Below are positions 7,994 to 18,394 of a stretch of 64,000 nt of DNA, piece by piece (positions within the stretch are counted from its first letter, which is position 1; the number at the start of each line of letters is the position of its first letter). The DNA comes from Bordetella sp. FB-8 (GTDB lineage Bacteria; Pseudomonadota; Gammaproteobacteria; Burkholderiales; Burkholderiaceae_B). The stretch spans positions 806,001 to 870,000 of the forward strand of contig NZ_KB907784.1 in the NCBI RefSeq assembly GCF_000382185.1, in the 5' to 3' direction. The notes under the pieces are model-generated. The model saw nothing but the letters and a program-made list of their open reading frames with translations, searched no databases and was not told the DNA's origin. The translations under genes and the position numbers were made by a program.

Positions 7994-9256
7994 CAAACTG
8001 GTTCATGGCTTGCTTCCAATCGTGGGCCGACCGGCTCCATTTGGCCGTGATGTTGCGCAAGGCCAGCCAGATGAGTTTGGTGGCGGCCTCATCACTGGGG
8101 AAGTGACCGCGGGTCTTGATGATCTTGCGCAGTTGCGCGTTGACGCTCTCGATTGCATTGGTCGTGTAGATCGTCTTTCTGATAGCCGGTGGGAAGGCAA
8201 AGAAGGGAATCACCCGATCCCAGGCATTACGCCAGGCTGCGGTGACCGTCGGGAATTTCTGGCCCCATGGACCCGCTTCAAATGCATCCAGCTCGGCGGC
8301 GGCCGCCTCGGCGCTGGGCGCGGTGTAGATGGGCCTGATCGCCGCCGCCAGCGCCTTGCGCTCTTTCCAGTTAGCGTAAGCCAGGCTGTTACGGATCAGG
8401 TGAACGATGCAGGTCTGCGGGGTGGTTGCCGGGAACACCGCCGCCAGCGCATCGGGCAGCCCCTTCAGGCCGTCAGTGACGGCAATCAGGATATCGTTAA
8501 CGCCTCGGGTTTTCAGATCGTTGAAGACCTTCATCCAGAACCTGGCACCTTCGGTATTTTCAATCCATAGACCCAGAATGTCCCGGGTGCCGTCGGCCAG
8601 AACGCCTAGCGCCAGGTACACCGCTTTGTTGCGCACCACGGCATCTTCACGGATCTTCACGCGCAGAGCGTCGAAGAACACGACCGGATACATCGGTTCG
8701 AGCGGCCGGGCCTGCCACGCCGTGACTTCGACCATGACTTCATCGGTGACCGTGCTGATGAAGTCCGGCGAAACTTCCGTGCCGTATTGCTCGAGCAAAA
8801 AACCCTGGATTTCTCGCACCGTCATGCCTCGGGCATACATGGCGATAATCTTGTCATCGAACCCGGTAAACCGCCGTTCGTGCTTAGCGATCAGAATAGG
8901 ATCAAAGCTGCCGTCACGGTCTCGCGGCACCTCGATGCGCAGCGGGCCGTCTTCGGTCAGCACCGTCTTGGCGCCTTTGCCATTGCGCTGGTTAGTCACC
9001 GATTCCGGTTTGGCCATGCCAGGCTTGTAGCCCAGGTGGTGACTCATCTCGCCTGACAGCGCCCTTTCAATCAGCGCCTTCTTCAGCGCCATGACTGTGG
9101 CGTTGATCTCGGCGGCCGTCTTCGGACCGTCGCCGAGCAGCTCAAGCAATTCGGCAGGTAGGGTCGGCAGTTCTGCCAACGGGGTCTTCGGCTTGCGGGG
9201 CATATCCTCTCCTTGGAGACATGTTATGCCCTGAACACGAAATTACTGATAGACCC
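7914..9256 (-). mobile_element. IS256-family element, innermost of the nest
   Basis: 1343 bp. Terminal inverted repeats: GGGCCTGTCATAAATTTCGT from 7914 against GGGTCTATCAGTAATTTCGT read inward from 9256, about 4 mismatches over 26 bp, with a shared TTTCGTGTTCAG core. It is flanked by GTTACAGC on both sides. It contains a single intact transposase and appears to be the youngest insertion because nothing interrupts it. Confidence 0.9.
7953..9203 (-). CDS. IS256-family transposase (intact)
   Basis: 416 residues, full length. It cuts and rejoins the IS256 ends through a DDE catalytic core. Visible signals are FFDALRVKIRED (first Asp), AVTDGLKGLPDAL (second Asp), the C/DxxH-type CIVHLIRNSL segment, and TTNAIESVNAQLRK with the catalytic Glu. 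The start is the ATG at 9203, preceded by GGAGAGG. It is the only apparently functional transposase in the three-element nest and lies opposite in strand to the IS4 gene it disrupts. Confidence 0.95.
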   Translation of the reverse strand: MPRKPKTPLAELPTLPAELLELLGDGPKTAAEINATVMALKKALIERALSGEMSHHLGYKPGMAKPESVTNQRNGKGAKTVLTEDGPLRIEVPRDRDGSFDPILIAKHERRFTGFDDKIIAMYARGMTVREIQGFLLEQYGTEVSPDFISTVTDEVMVEVTAWQARPLEPMYPVVFFDALRVKIREDAVVRNKAVYLALGVLADGTRDILGLWIENTEGARFWMKVFNDLKTRGVNDILIAVTDGLKGLPDALAAVFPATTPQTCIVHLIRNSLAYANWKERKALAAAIRPIYTAPSAEAAAAELDAFEAGPWGQKFPTVTAAWRNAWDRVIPFFAFPPAIRKTIYTTNAIESVNAQLRKIIKTRGHFPSDEAATKLIWLALRNITAKWSRSAHDWKQAMNQFAILFADRFVQIAA

Positions 9257-9264
9257 GTTACAGC

Positions 9265-9320
9265 GCGTGATGGATTTTGCCTCTGGACTCAAATACGCAC
9301 GCGAACTTCAGGACGAGTGA
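9265..9320 (+). pseudogene. Severed 3' end of the IS4 (Tn5-like) transposase
   Basis: When joined to base 7913, the frame continues as RVMDFASGLKYARELQDE and stops at TGA 9318-9320. This matches the usual Tn5-family ending (LQRVMDF..G...AREL). It confirms that IS256 at 7914-9256 inserted inside this gene. Confidence 0.88.
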
Positions 9321-9338
9321 GTTGTGTGTAATGGAATG

Positions 9339-9347
9339 CATTAAATG
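9339..9347. repeat. Target-site duplication of the IS4 element (right copy)
   Basis: CATTAAATG, identical and in the same orientation as 6565-6573. Confidence 0.85.
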
Positions 9348-10355
9348 CCTGCGTGCCATCCACAGATTGGCCAGTGCGAACAGCGTCTTGAGCTGCGCGG
9401 TGTTCTTGGCCAGCCCTCGGTAGCGCACTTTCGTGTATCCAAACTGGCGCTTGATCACCCGAAATGGATGCTCAACCTTGGCGCGCAGACTGGCCTTCAT
9501 GTGTTCGAACTTGACCTGCGCTTGCGCCAAGCCCCGGTTCATCTGCGCGATCTTGCTCGGACGCATCGCGATAAACCACTGCACATCGCGCCCCTGATGC
9601 TCGTCTCGCTTATCCACGCCCTGGTAGCCCGCATCGCCCAACACCAGGTCTTCGTCTCCGTGCAGCAAACTCGCGACCTGCGTCACATCCGCCACATTGG
9701 CCGCCGTACCCACCACCGCATGCACCAGCCCCGTGTGCAAGTCCACGCCGATGTGCGCCTTCATGCCAAAGAAGTAGTTGTTGCCCTTCTTGGTCTGGCG
9801 CATCTCGGGGTCGCGCGCGCCCGCTTCGTTCTTGGTCGAACTGGGTGCATCGATGATCGTCGCATCGACGATCGTGCCCTGGCGCACCGCCAGGCCAAAG
9901 TCTTGCAGAAACAGCGTCACCCCTTCGAAGATCCCCTCGGCTATGTCGTGCGCTTCGAGCAGGTGGCGAAAGTTCAAAATCGTTGTCTCATCGGGCACGC
10001 GCCCGCCCGGCAGCTTGGCAAACTGACGCATCGACAAACTGTCGTACAGCGCTTCCTCCATCGCCGGGTCGCTCAAGGCAAACCACTGCTGCATAAAGTG
10101 AATCCGCAGCATCGTCTCGATCGGATACGGCTGGCGTCCCACCTTGCCCGACTGCGGATAGTGCTTGGCCACCTCGCCTGCCAGGTAGTCCCACGGAATC
10201 GTCCTGTCCATCTCGCCCAGAAACTTCTCGCGCCGCGTCTGCTTGCGCTTGCCGACATATTCCGCTTCGCTAAAACTCAGTTGGCTCATGATCTGGCTCG
10301 TGGTCGGGGAACTTGTTTGATTTACGGCTGCGCAGGAGAATTATTCAGAGCATCC

Positions 10356-10359
10356 TTAA
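10356..10359. repeat. Target-site duplication of the IS5 element (right copy, TTAA)
   Basis: Matches 6390-6393. Together they mark the original uninterrupted site between the immunity and lipoprotein genes. Confidence 0.72.
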
Positions 10360-10499
10360 TTTGGCCGATCAATGGACTCTTTTTGGCCGTACTCCAGTCT
10401 GGGCAATTTGACACCGCATCAGGCTGCCCTAGTAGCTGCGGTAGGATTATCAACCGAAGCTAAATTCCAAATTTTGGTGTTGTGAAAAATCCAAGAAAT

Positions 10500-10862
10500 T
10501 CAATATTGAGGCAAATATTGCGTATATCCCAGGAATTCATCCATTAGTTGGAGATTAAATTCAATTGACCATGTATCAGCCTCAATCTTAAATCTCCTGT
10601 AGTCTTCATAAGACCAAAAATCGGAAGGATTAAAATAGTGCGGCCCAATGCCTAGCTGGACGCTTGTCAAATATGCACCACGATCCTCTCCGACGGAGAT
10701 TCTCAGGACGTGCTTCCTTTCCAGCAAAAAATGAGAAGCAAGCGATCCTCTATCTTCCGACCAAAGAAAATGCTTAATGCTTCTATTACCAGTTTTTCGG
10801 TAATAGTTTCGGACCGTGTTGTCCAACAAATTTCTACCTTCCAAGTCATTTTTTAACTGCAT
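10500..10862 (-). CDS. Putative immunity protein of the TpsA/BcpA toxin (BcpI-like)
   Basis: 120 residues from the ATG at 10862, preceded on the minus strand by GAGAGG about 9 bases away. An earlier in-frame start at 10889 has no such site. The gene overlaps the 3' end of the giant exoprotein gene by 17 bases, the arrangement expected for a toxin and its cognate immunity protein. No family is recognised. The protein is acidic and rich in aromatic residues (SDFWSYEDYRRF, DTWSIEFNLQLMDEF) and has no signal peptide, consistent with a cytoplasmic partner. The DNA is clearly AT-richer than the body of tpsA, as is usual for exchangeable toxin-immunity modules. Confidence 0.7.
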   Translation of the reverse strand: MQLKNDLEGRNLLDNTVRNYYRKTGNRSIKHFLWSEDRGSLASHFLLERKHVLRISVGEDRGAYLTSVQLGIGPHYFNPSDFWSYEDYRRFKIEADTWSIEFNLQLMDEFLGYTQYLPQY

Positions 10863-11892
10863 AATAAAGCCCTCTCGCACCCCGCTCAAAAGAGTATTCT
10901 TTACTCTGGAGATACTGATATTCCATCTCGGTATATGACTCTGACCTAACCGTTGTCGGATCTACGGTAAACGCAAAGCTCTTATTTTGAGCAATTTGCT
11001 GATCGAGGAACGCCTGGTTAATGTTCCACATATTTTTGGCGCCTAGCTGGCTCTTTACCGTTCCCCAATCAGACATTGAAAAATAAGTCGCTCCTTGTTC
11101 CTGAGCCACGGCATCATAAGAGTTCGCACTTCCTTCGATGTATGGGCCAAGAATCACTTCCGACGAAGATGCGTTCTGTGTTGAACTGATCGCAGCCTGA
11201 TTGTATGCCTGCGTTAACAGTTCAGGAGAAGCCCCATCCCGATAGAAATTGTTTATCTGGGTAGCAATGACTTCAGCGTTATTTGTGGTGGCCCCAGTTG
11301 TATTACTGACAACGCTACTGGCCGATGATTCCACCGCACTCGGTACAGCACTGGCAACAATTCCCAGCGACCCATACAAAATCTGCGCCGCTTCAGCGCT
11401 CATCCCCAGTGATTGCAGTACCTGCGCGCCAAGCGGGGTGGCTGTGTTGCCGTTCGCCGCTTGCATTAGGCCGGTGACCCCGTAATCCGTCAGCGTTGTT
11501 GCCGAAGCCAATGTAGCGGCGCACCCAACTCCAGTTGCACAGACTGCATCGCTAGCAACCAATCCCGCGCCCGCCAAAGTCGCTTGTACCAGGCCAATCC
11601 CACGATTCGCTACCTGATACCGGCTCAACGCATCTTGTGTCGTATTTGACCAGGAATACGTAAACAGCCCCGGGCCTCCAGACTTCAAAAGCAAGGTCTG
11701 TTCGTTGGTCAGCGTGGCTCCCATGTCCTGCATACCTTTCAGGTAGGCATAACTAGGATCACTTTCAGGAACGCTATCCGCGCAATGCACCATGGCACAC
11801 GCAGCAGCCACCAAAAGTCCCTCTTCCTTCGGGTCTCCCTTCGAAAGATTCTTGATGACCTGCATCTCATTCGCGTGCAGCTCTCGGTTGTT
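10846..11892 (-). other. C-terminal toxin module of the TpsA exoprotein
   Basis: The module begins at the NNRELHANE motif (11866-11892) and runs to the TGA at 10846. It opens with a cysteine-containing pretoxin segment (AAACAMVHCAD), then a hydrophobic Ala/Gly-rich stretch (VCATGVGCAATLASATTL) that could help cross a membrane. The last ~100 residues form a compact domain with GPYIEGSANSYDAVA, GATYFSMSDW and WNINQAFLDQQI, then an SYTEMEYQYL block. That last pattern resembles a domain found at the ends of many polymorphic toxins whose activity I cannot name. GC content falls towards the end, as in exchanged toxin cassettes. Confidence 0.6.
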
Positions 11893-14800
11893 CGTGTCTT
11901 CGTTGATCGCCGCTGCGATCCCACCGGCATCGCCCGTCAGTGCTCCAAGTCCCGCCGCGGCAGCTACGCCTACCGCCTCCTTTACTCCTTCTGGCAGGTT
12001 GGCAGTCAACGCGTTCAATTGCGGAGCAGCTGCGGCCGCCAACCCTGAGCCCAAAGCACCTTCCACTCCACCGGTAAGCGCACCTATCGCGGTATGGGCT
12101 GCCACCCGGTAAGCTCCGCCCTCACGCCATTGCGCCTCCAGCGTATCGGCCTGAGCATTAAGTTCGGCCGCATGTGCAGGATCTTGCTTTGCTTGCTCTC
12201 GCAATGCATTCGCTTTTGTCAGCTGTATCTGGGCGTAATCGCCCACCGCCTTGCTCGCCTGCTGCCCAAAGACCGCCGTGATCTGCGCATTAGCCGCTAC
12301 TTCCTGCTGCAACTGCTGCCCATCCCACGTCTTGGTCAGCCCATCTGACTCACTCGTGGATGTGACATTCCGGTTCAAGCTCGCCACCGTCTGACCCGCC
12401 GTCTGCCCCGTCGCTGCTTGCTGCGCAGCAGCGTTGGTGATCGTCACCGCCCCGCCACTGATGCCGCTGCGCGTCGTGCTGCTCTGGCTGCCGCTCTCGC
12501 TGCTAAAGCCTGCCGCAGCCCCTTGCGAGCCCGTCTTGAAGCTTTGCAGCGGCAGGGCCTTCTGCCCACCTCCCCCACTCACGCTATACCCACCCGACAA
12601 GCTGAACCCGCTCGCCTGGTAGTTGCTATGGTTCGCAATATCGCTCGTGGTCAGCGTGCCGGTCGTCAGGCTGTTCTTGCCCTGGTCTACCGCGGCCTGG
12701 CTGCTCGCGATCATCGCCCCTTTCAGATCGGTATTGCCCTGCACCCCAATCTGAAAACCTCCATCGCCCGCCTTGATCCCGGTCTGTCCGTTCACACTCG
12801 CGTAGTCGCCGCTGGCGTTGCTGTTCGAGAAGCTCAGGCTGGCCGAGGCGCCATAGCCGACCGTCACCGAGCCCGAGACGTTCATCTGCGCGCTGTCATA
12901 GGTGCTCGTGTCCTGCAGACTTTGCAGGTTCAGGTTGCCGCCCACGTCGGCGACCACCTCTTTACCGCCGGCCACCGCGCCCTTGAGCGTCGTATCTCCG
13001 CCCGATTTGATCGTCAGCGTGTTGGCCGCCATCACCTGGCTATTGATGTTGCTCACCTGGTCGCTGTTGGTGTGGCCTTTGCCCAGGCTGCCGCTGGCCG
13101 TCACCCCGATGGCCGGTCCGTTGCTGCCCATGGTCACCGCCACGCCCACCGCCGCGCTCGAACTGAAGTTCTGGCTGCGTGCGCTGCTCGTGTCCTGGCT
13201 TGCAAGAAGATTGACCTGGTTGTCCGCCTGCAGCAGCGCATTGCCACCCGCGTTCACATCGCTACCGCGGACCGTCACGTTGCTCTCTTGGCCTGCGCCC
13301 GTGGCTACGATGCTGACGTTGCCCCGTGCCGCGACGTTCGAACCGACGCCGGTGTTGCTCGCCTGCGTGCTGATCTGGTCGCTATGGCTGTGGCCCACCG
13401 TGAGCGCGATGCTGAACTGCCCGCCCCCACCGCTTGCCCCACCGGAGCCGCCCGAACCCGACGGGCTGTTGAACGAGTTCGCGGTGTTGTACAGGGTCAA
13501 GGCCGAGGCGCCCGCCGCCAGCGCCTTGGCCCGGGTATCGCTCGTCTGGCTGGCTGCCTGCGCCATCTGCGAGACCGTCTGCAGCGCTGAAATGACCGGG
13601 CTGGACAACGCCAAGGTCAGCCCGGTCTGCTCGAACTTGGTCTCCTGGCTGCCCACCGAACTCTGGCGGGCCTCGACGATATCGACCTCTTTGCCCTGGA
13701 TCGCGATGTCGCCTGTTGACGCTGTCACGTTGCTGCCGACCTGGCGGTACTGATTGCCCGAGGTGATATCGACGTTGCCGTTGACCGACCCGACTGTGGA
13801 GGCCAGCGCCGTCGTGCCCGCGCTGTGATCGTCCTCGCTTTGCTTGCGCGTTCCGATCGTAAAGCCCACGCCGCCCGAGTTCATGAGGCCGCTAGCGTTG
13901 TCCTCGGCGTAACTGGTCTGGTCCCAGGTGTTGGTGGCGGCTTCGATGCCGACGTTGCCTTGCGCGGCCAGCGCCACATTGTTTGTGGCCCCGACCGTGG
14001 ATCCGGTAATGGACAGATCGCCGCCCGCGTTGGCGCCCAGCGTATTGCCGAACACCGTGGAGCCCACCGCCAGCGACTGTTTCGAGGTGGTCGCTGTCGT
14101 TATCTGTTCCTGCGACAGGAAGCCGGATTCGCTCGTGTGCGACCAGTGCTGCGCATCGTGCTCCTCGGCCACCGTGCCCACTGCGATATCGCCCGTGGAG
14201 TGCAAATTCACCGCGCCTCCGGCGGTCCCACCAGCGCCGCCGGTCGTCACCGTCGAACCCAGGATGGATAGATTGCCCGTGCCGCCTTGCCCGGCCGCCA
14301 GCGTCACGTTGCCACCGGCGTTGATGGCGCTGCCCTGAACCGTCTCGTCGTAGGTCGAGTCCTTGCGATGAAAGAGGCTGCCCCCCATCGACTGGCCGTT
14401 GTACGTGGACGTGTCCTTGGCGGCCGTCACGGTCAGGTCGCCGCCCGCCTGCAGCGATGCGTCGCCATGCGCCTGCACGGCGGCATCGGCCAGGGTGGTA
14501 TCGCCGCCGGACACGGTCGTGAGATTGCCGCCGGCCGCAATCGTGCTGCCTACGTTGGTCGTGGTTTGGGTGTGACCGCCGTTCAGGCCGTCCGTCGTGC
14601 CCGCGTCTTGCGTCGCAGTCAGTGCCAGTGTGCTGGCGTTCAGGTTCCGGCCCGCGGTAATGGATGCATCCGCGCCCGATTGAACCGCCGCGCCGTCCAG
14701 ATTGACGTCGCGACCCGCCGCCAGTGTCACGTTGTGCGTTGCCGAGATCAGGCCGACCGACTGAGTCGCCATGCCGGTCGCGTTGGAATAGACCTTGCCG

Positions 14801-17800
14801 TTGCCGGTATCGACACCGGCTTGCATGACCGTGCTCTGGTTGACAATGTCATTGCCCGCCGTGACCTGCGTGTCGGTCCCGCCGATGGTTCCGCCCAGGT
14901 TGACCACGTTTTGCGCTGCGGCCACCGTGGTCGTGCCGCCGGTGCCGATCGTGCCCTGGTTGAGCACATTGTTTGCGGCTACGGTCGTGGCCGTGCTGCC
15001 CGCTACCGTGCCGCTATTGACGAGGTCGCCGGTGGCGCTCAGATTGACCGTGTTGCCCGCCACGAGCGCGCCGCTGGCCTTGAGGTTGACCGTGTCCGAT
15101 TGCGCCAGGTACAGCTTGGGCACCAGCACCGTCTGCTGCGTGCCGTCCGGCAGCGTCACGGTCTGGTTGACCAGCCAGACCATATTGCTCGTGAGCTTGA
15201 ACATCTGCGCGGCCGTCAGGCCCACGCCCACGGTCAGGCCGAACTGCCGGGCAACCTGCGCGCCGCTTTGCATCAGCGCCGTGTATTCATCCAGATTGTC
15301 GGTGTAAGAACCCAGGAAGGTCTTGCCGGTGAGCTGCGTCACCTGGCTCATCACCAGTTGTTCTTCGTACGCCCCGTCGCCCAGGCGCTTGGGCATGATC
15401 TGGGGATTGACGCCCAGTTGCCCCAACAGATAGTCGCTGCTGATGAATTTCGTGTAGCTGGTAAAGCGCGGATCGGTTTCGATCAGCGGGCCCGAGTCCG
15501 GCGCGGCGTGATAGCTATAGAGCGCGTTGCTCGGCAGCGTCAGGCCGGGAATGGCGCCGGCCAGCGTCTGTACGGCCCCGGTGCCCGGCTGCGCGGACGT
15601 GCTGGTCGAGCCGATGTGGATGGCTCCCGCGTTGACCTGGACCGACTGGTTGGACGTCGCCACCGCGGGCAGCGAATCGACCACGGTGTTCGATAGTGGA
15701 ACCGTTGCGTCGGCAACGGAACGCCAGTCCTCGTCGTCGCTGGTCTTGGCGTGCCAGTAGAAGGTCGACGTATCCGTTTCGGTGCGTGTCTGGTGCAGCA
15801 CGGTGCCCAGGTCGTTGACCGAGCCGCCGACCGCGCGCCGAAGCAGATTGCCGCCGGCCGCCATGGTCGATGAATCGTTGTTGATGGCTCCGCCGTCGGC
15901 GTTGACGCTGAGCGCGCCCTGCGCCTGGATCAGCGCCGCAGTGCCTGCGTTCAGGACGCGCTCTGTCGTGGTAGTGATGCTCGGCGTGCGGTTGATCTCT
16001 ACATAATCGTGCCCGTCCGAACCCAGATCCGAACGCCCGCGGACCTGGTCCGGTTCGATGTTCACCGTCGGGTTGTAGTCCGGCCAGAACGCGATCGTCA
16101 CCGTACCGTTGCCGTTGTTCGTCAGACCCTGGTAGTACTGCGTCGAGCTTTGCGTAATGGGGCGGGTCGTCACGACCGGTGGCGGGGTATTGCCAGCATC
16201 CCCCATGGGCGTGAAAGTATGCGTGGTCTGATCTGTCAGCGGCGAGGTGAGCGAGAACGTCCGGTTCGCTGTATTGATGTTCGTGACTTGTGAGGCGGGC
16301 AGCGTCAGCGTGATCGGCGTGGATAGGCGGGAGGCGGCATCGATACCGATGGCGCCCGCGCTAAAGCGCCACTGGGGATAAAAATCGCTCTGGTAATACC
16401 CGAGCTGCCCCCAGTTCAAATCCGCTGTCCACAGCGACAGCGTCGACCCGGTCGTCGTCATCGGCGTACCCGGATCGATCTGCACACCCGTGCGCTGGTT
16501 GTTCAGCGTGTGCGCGGCGATGTCCAGATTGCCTGCCGCTTCGATAGTGGCCGCGCTATTGGTGATCGTGCCGGTCTGGTCGGCCAAGAGTCCCGAGGCA
16601 TCGCGCGCGGAATCCCGTGCCAGCTCGATGTTGCCGCCGCTATAGATCGTCGCGCCGTCGGCGTTGGTGAGCGTATTGGCCGCATAGACGCCCACCGAGG
16701 AGATGCCGGCGATCAGCGCGGCCGCACCGGTGTTGTTCACATTGGCCGCGGTCAGGGTGGCCGTGTTGCCGATCATCGAGCCGGTATTGTCAATGTCGCC
16801 CGAGGTGGTCACGCCCAGATGCTGGGCGGCGCTGATCGTGCCGGCATTGCTCAGATGGCTGGCCGCTATGGTCACCTCGCCATTGCCGCCGATCGTTCCT
16901 CCTTGGCCGTTATTGAGAAGCCCGCCGGTCGTAAGCTTCAGGCCCTCGGTGTTCAAGGACGTGATGTGACCGGCCGTATTGTCCAGGCTGGCACTGGTCG
17001 ACGCGAGGGCGCCCGCCGATTGAATGGTGCCGCCCGTATTGGTCAGCGCGCCGGTGACCTGGGCCGAGAAGGTCGCTTGCGAGACCATCTGCCCGCCTTG
17101 GTTGGAGAGAGACCCGGCGATGACCGTTTGCACGCCGGTCGAAGAAAGAGACCCATGGTCGTTGATGAGCGCGCCTTGGGCAGAGGCACTGAGACTGCCG
17201 CCCGCAACTGTCTTTGCGGCTGCGAGATTCAGATCTCCCGATGAGGCGGAAAGGGCGAGATTGCTATTGGCGGAAGTTTGGCTGCCCGCCAGATTGACCT
17301 GCGCCCCGGAGAGCGAGGCGTTGCCACCGGCCACATTCTGGCCGGTGGCCGCGAGCGTGCCGATAGCGGCCACCGTCAGATCGCCCGAGGGCGCGAGCGA
17401 CCCATCGCGGTTGACCCCCGCGCCCAGGGTGCCCGTTGAGACAGCGCTGTCAACAGTGGCCGAAAGATTATGCCGGGCGGCCAGTGTCCCGCTATTGGTC
17501 AGGTCCCCGGCGGTCGTGGCAACCAGGTCGTGCTGGGCGTAGGTCGCCCCCGTATTGGTGATGCCGTCGTGGGCCGAGAGGGCAATGTTGCCGGTGGCAA
17601 CCATCTGGCCGGACTGCACCAGCCGACCCGAGGCGGTCAGCGTCAGGTCGCCAGCCTGCGCGACCAAGGCGCCGGCATTGCTCACGCCCACGCCGTTCTC
17701 GGTGCCGACCAGCGTGATGCGATTGGCGTACATGCCGCCCAGCTGTTTGACGTCGATGGCCACGGTCGGCGCAGCGCCCGTGCCAGTAATAGAGGTTGCC

Positions 17801-18183
17801 TTCTGGCTCGGGTAGTCGACCTGGTTCGCGCCCGCGACCACGCTCACGGCCTTGCCGTGGATCGCCGCATTGACCTGGACGGCGCGCGAGATGAGATCGG
17901 CCTCGTCCATGTTCGAGGCGTCCAGTCCGCCGCCCTGAACCGTGATGTTCCCGCCCGTGACGTTCAGGCCCGTCAGGTTGCCGTTTGCGTCCAGGACAGG
18001 CGTCCCTGTCGTCAGCACGCCGCGCGCAGTGTTGATGAAACCGCCGCCGTCCACCACGATCCCCGAGCTGTTGGAGACCACGACATCGGCCTTCGGGCCC
18101 GCGACCTCGACGGATTGGTCACGGAACTTCTTACGCGCAAGGTTGCTTTTATGGACTCGCTTCAGTGCTGCCCGGGCAGGCAC
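10846..18183 (-). pseudogene. Filamentous haemagglutinin/CdiA-type TpsA exoprotein, N-terminally truncated (BcpA-like)
   Basis: 2445 residues with no internal break. Residues 25-120 match the second half of the TPS secretion domain (EVAGPKADVVVSNSSGI, GGGFINT, LTTGTP). The signal peptide and first ~100-150 residues of that domain are absent. The first ~24 codons (from a GTG at 18183) look unrelated, and only about 160 bases separate the frame from the terminator of the next gene. The middle is a long run of haemagglutinin-type repeats (Gly/Ala/Asn/Thr-rich beta-helix). At residues ~2098-2106 is NNRELHANE, close to the Nx(E/Q)LYN boundary motif of Burkholderia-type toxins. The last ~340 residues are a variable C-terminal toxin region. 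Secretion through TpsB is unlikely in this state. Confidence 0.85.
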
Positions 18184-18341
18184 GGCCGAAGATTTTTAAC
18201 TCTCTGGATTTTAGGAGGCCAAAACGGCGCTTGCCGGCGTCAATGGCTTCGCCTTGCCTTGTTTGACGTTTGAATATTCAAAAACCGCAAATTCGTCGCG
18301 GGTTCCATGCCGGCAGACGAAAGTGCGCCCACATGAAAAAA

Positions 18342-18369
18342 GCGGCTTTCCCCTCGCGGGGAAAGCCGC
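18342..18369 (-). terminator. Rho-independent terminator of the Bug-family gene
   Basis: A perfect 12-bp stem, GCGGCTTTCCCC (18342-18353) with GGGGAAAGCCGC (18358-18369) and a 4-base loop, followed on the minus strand by a run of six T. It lies 26 bases past the stop of the receptor gene at 18395 and separates it from the truncated tpsA. Confidence 0.9.
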
Positions 18370-18394
18370 CCTCATGCGCGCCGTGTGTCGATGA

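Larger units (their letters stand above)
6574..9338 (+). mobile_element. IS4-family (Tn5-like) element nested in the IS5 element
   Basis: The terminal inverted repeats are perfect over 20 bp: CATTCCATTACACACAACTC from 6574 inward and the same sequence read inward from 9338. They are flanked by 9-bp direct repeats. Without the inner IS256 and its 8-bp duplication the element is 1414 bp. It carries one transposase gene on the plus strand, itself interrupted by IS256. Confidence 0.88.
9258..10289 (-). pseudogene. IS5-family transposase with 3' end replaced by IS4 DNA
   Basis: The first 317 codons (10289 down to 9339) are a complete IS5 transposase minus its last eight residues. The N-terminal dimer region is YPIETMLRIHFMQQWFALSDPAMEEALYDS. 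The DDE core has IVDATIIDAPSS (Asp), VLGDAGYQG (Asp) and an RAKVEHPFRVIKRQFG block with the catalytic Glu. The last 26 codons come from the right end of the IS4 element. Because the lost tail is short, some activity may remain. The natural tail is at 6538-6564. Confidence 0.88.
6394..10355 (-). mobile_element. IS5-family element (outermost of three nested IS)
   Basis: The borders are set by imperfect inverted repeats: GGAAGGTCTGATCAA at 6394-6408 against GGATGCTCTGAATAA read inward from 10355. They are flanked by TTAA duplications. Subtracting the inserted IS4 element and its 9-bp duplication leaves 1188 bp, a normal IS5 length. Its transposase gene (minus strand) is cut near its 3' end by the IS4 element. 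The insertion lies between the putative immunity gene and the lipoprotein gene of the two-partner secretion locus. Confidence 0.85.

Noticed and set aside
10846..18183. Possible CRISPR or tandem repeat array in the exoprotein region
   Set aside because: The repeated appearance comes from degenerate haemagglutinin protein repeats of differing length; there are no identical repeats with unique spacers.
12418..18273. Series of long plus-strand frames opposite tpsA
   Set aside because: Repeat-rich coding DNA gives open antisense frames. None shows a recognisable domain.
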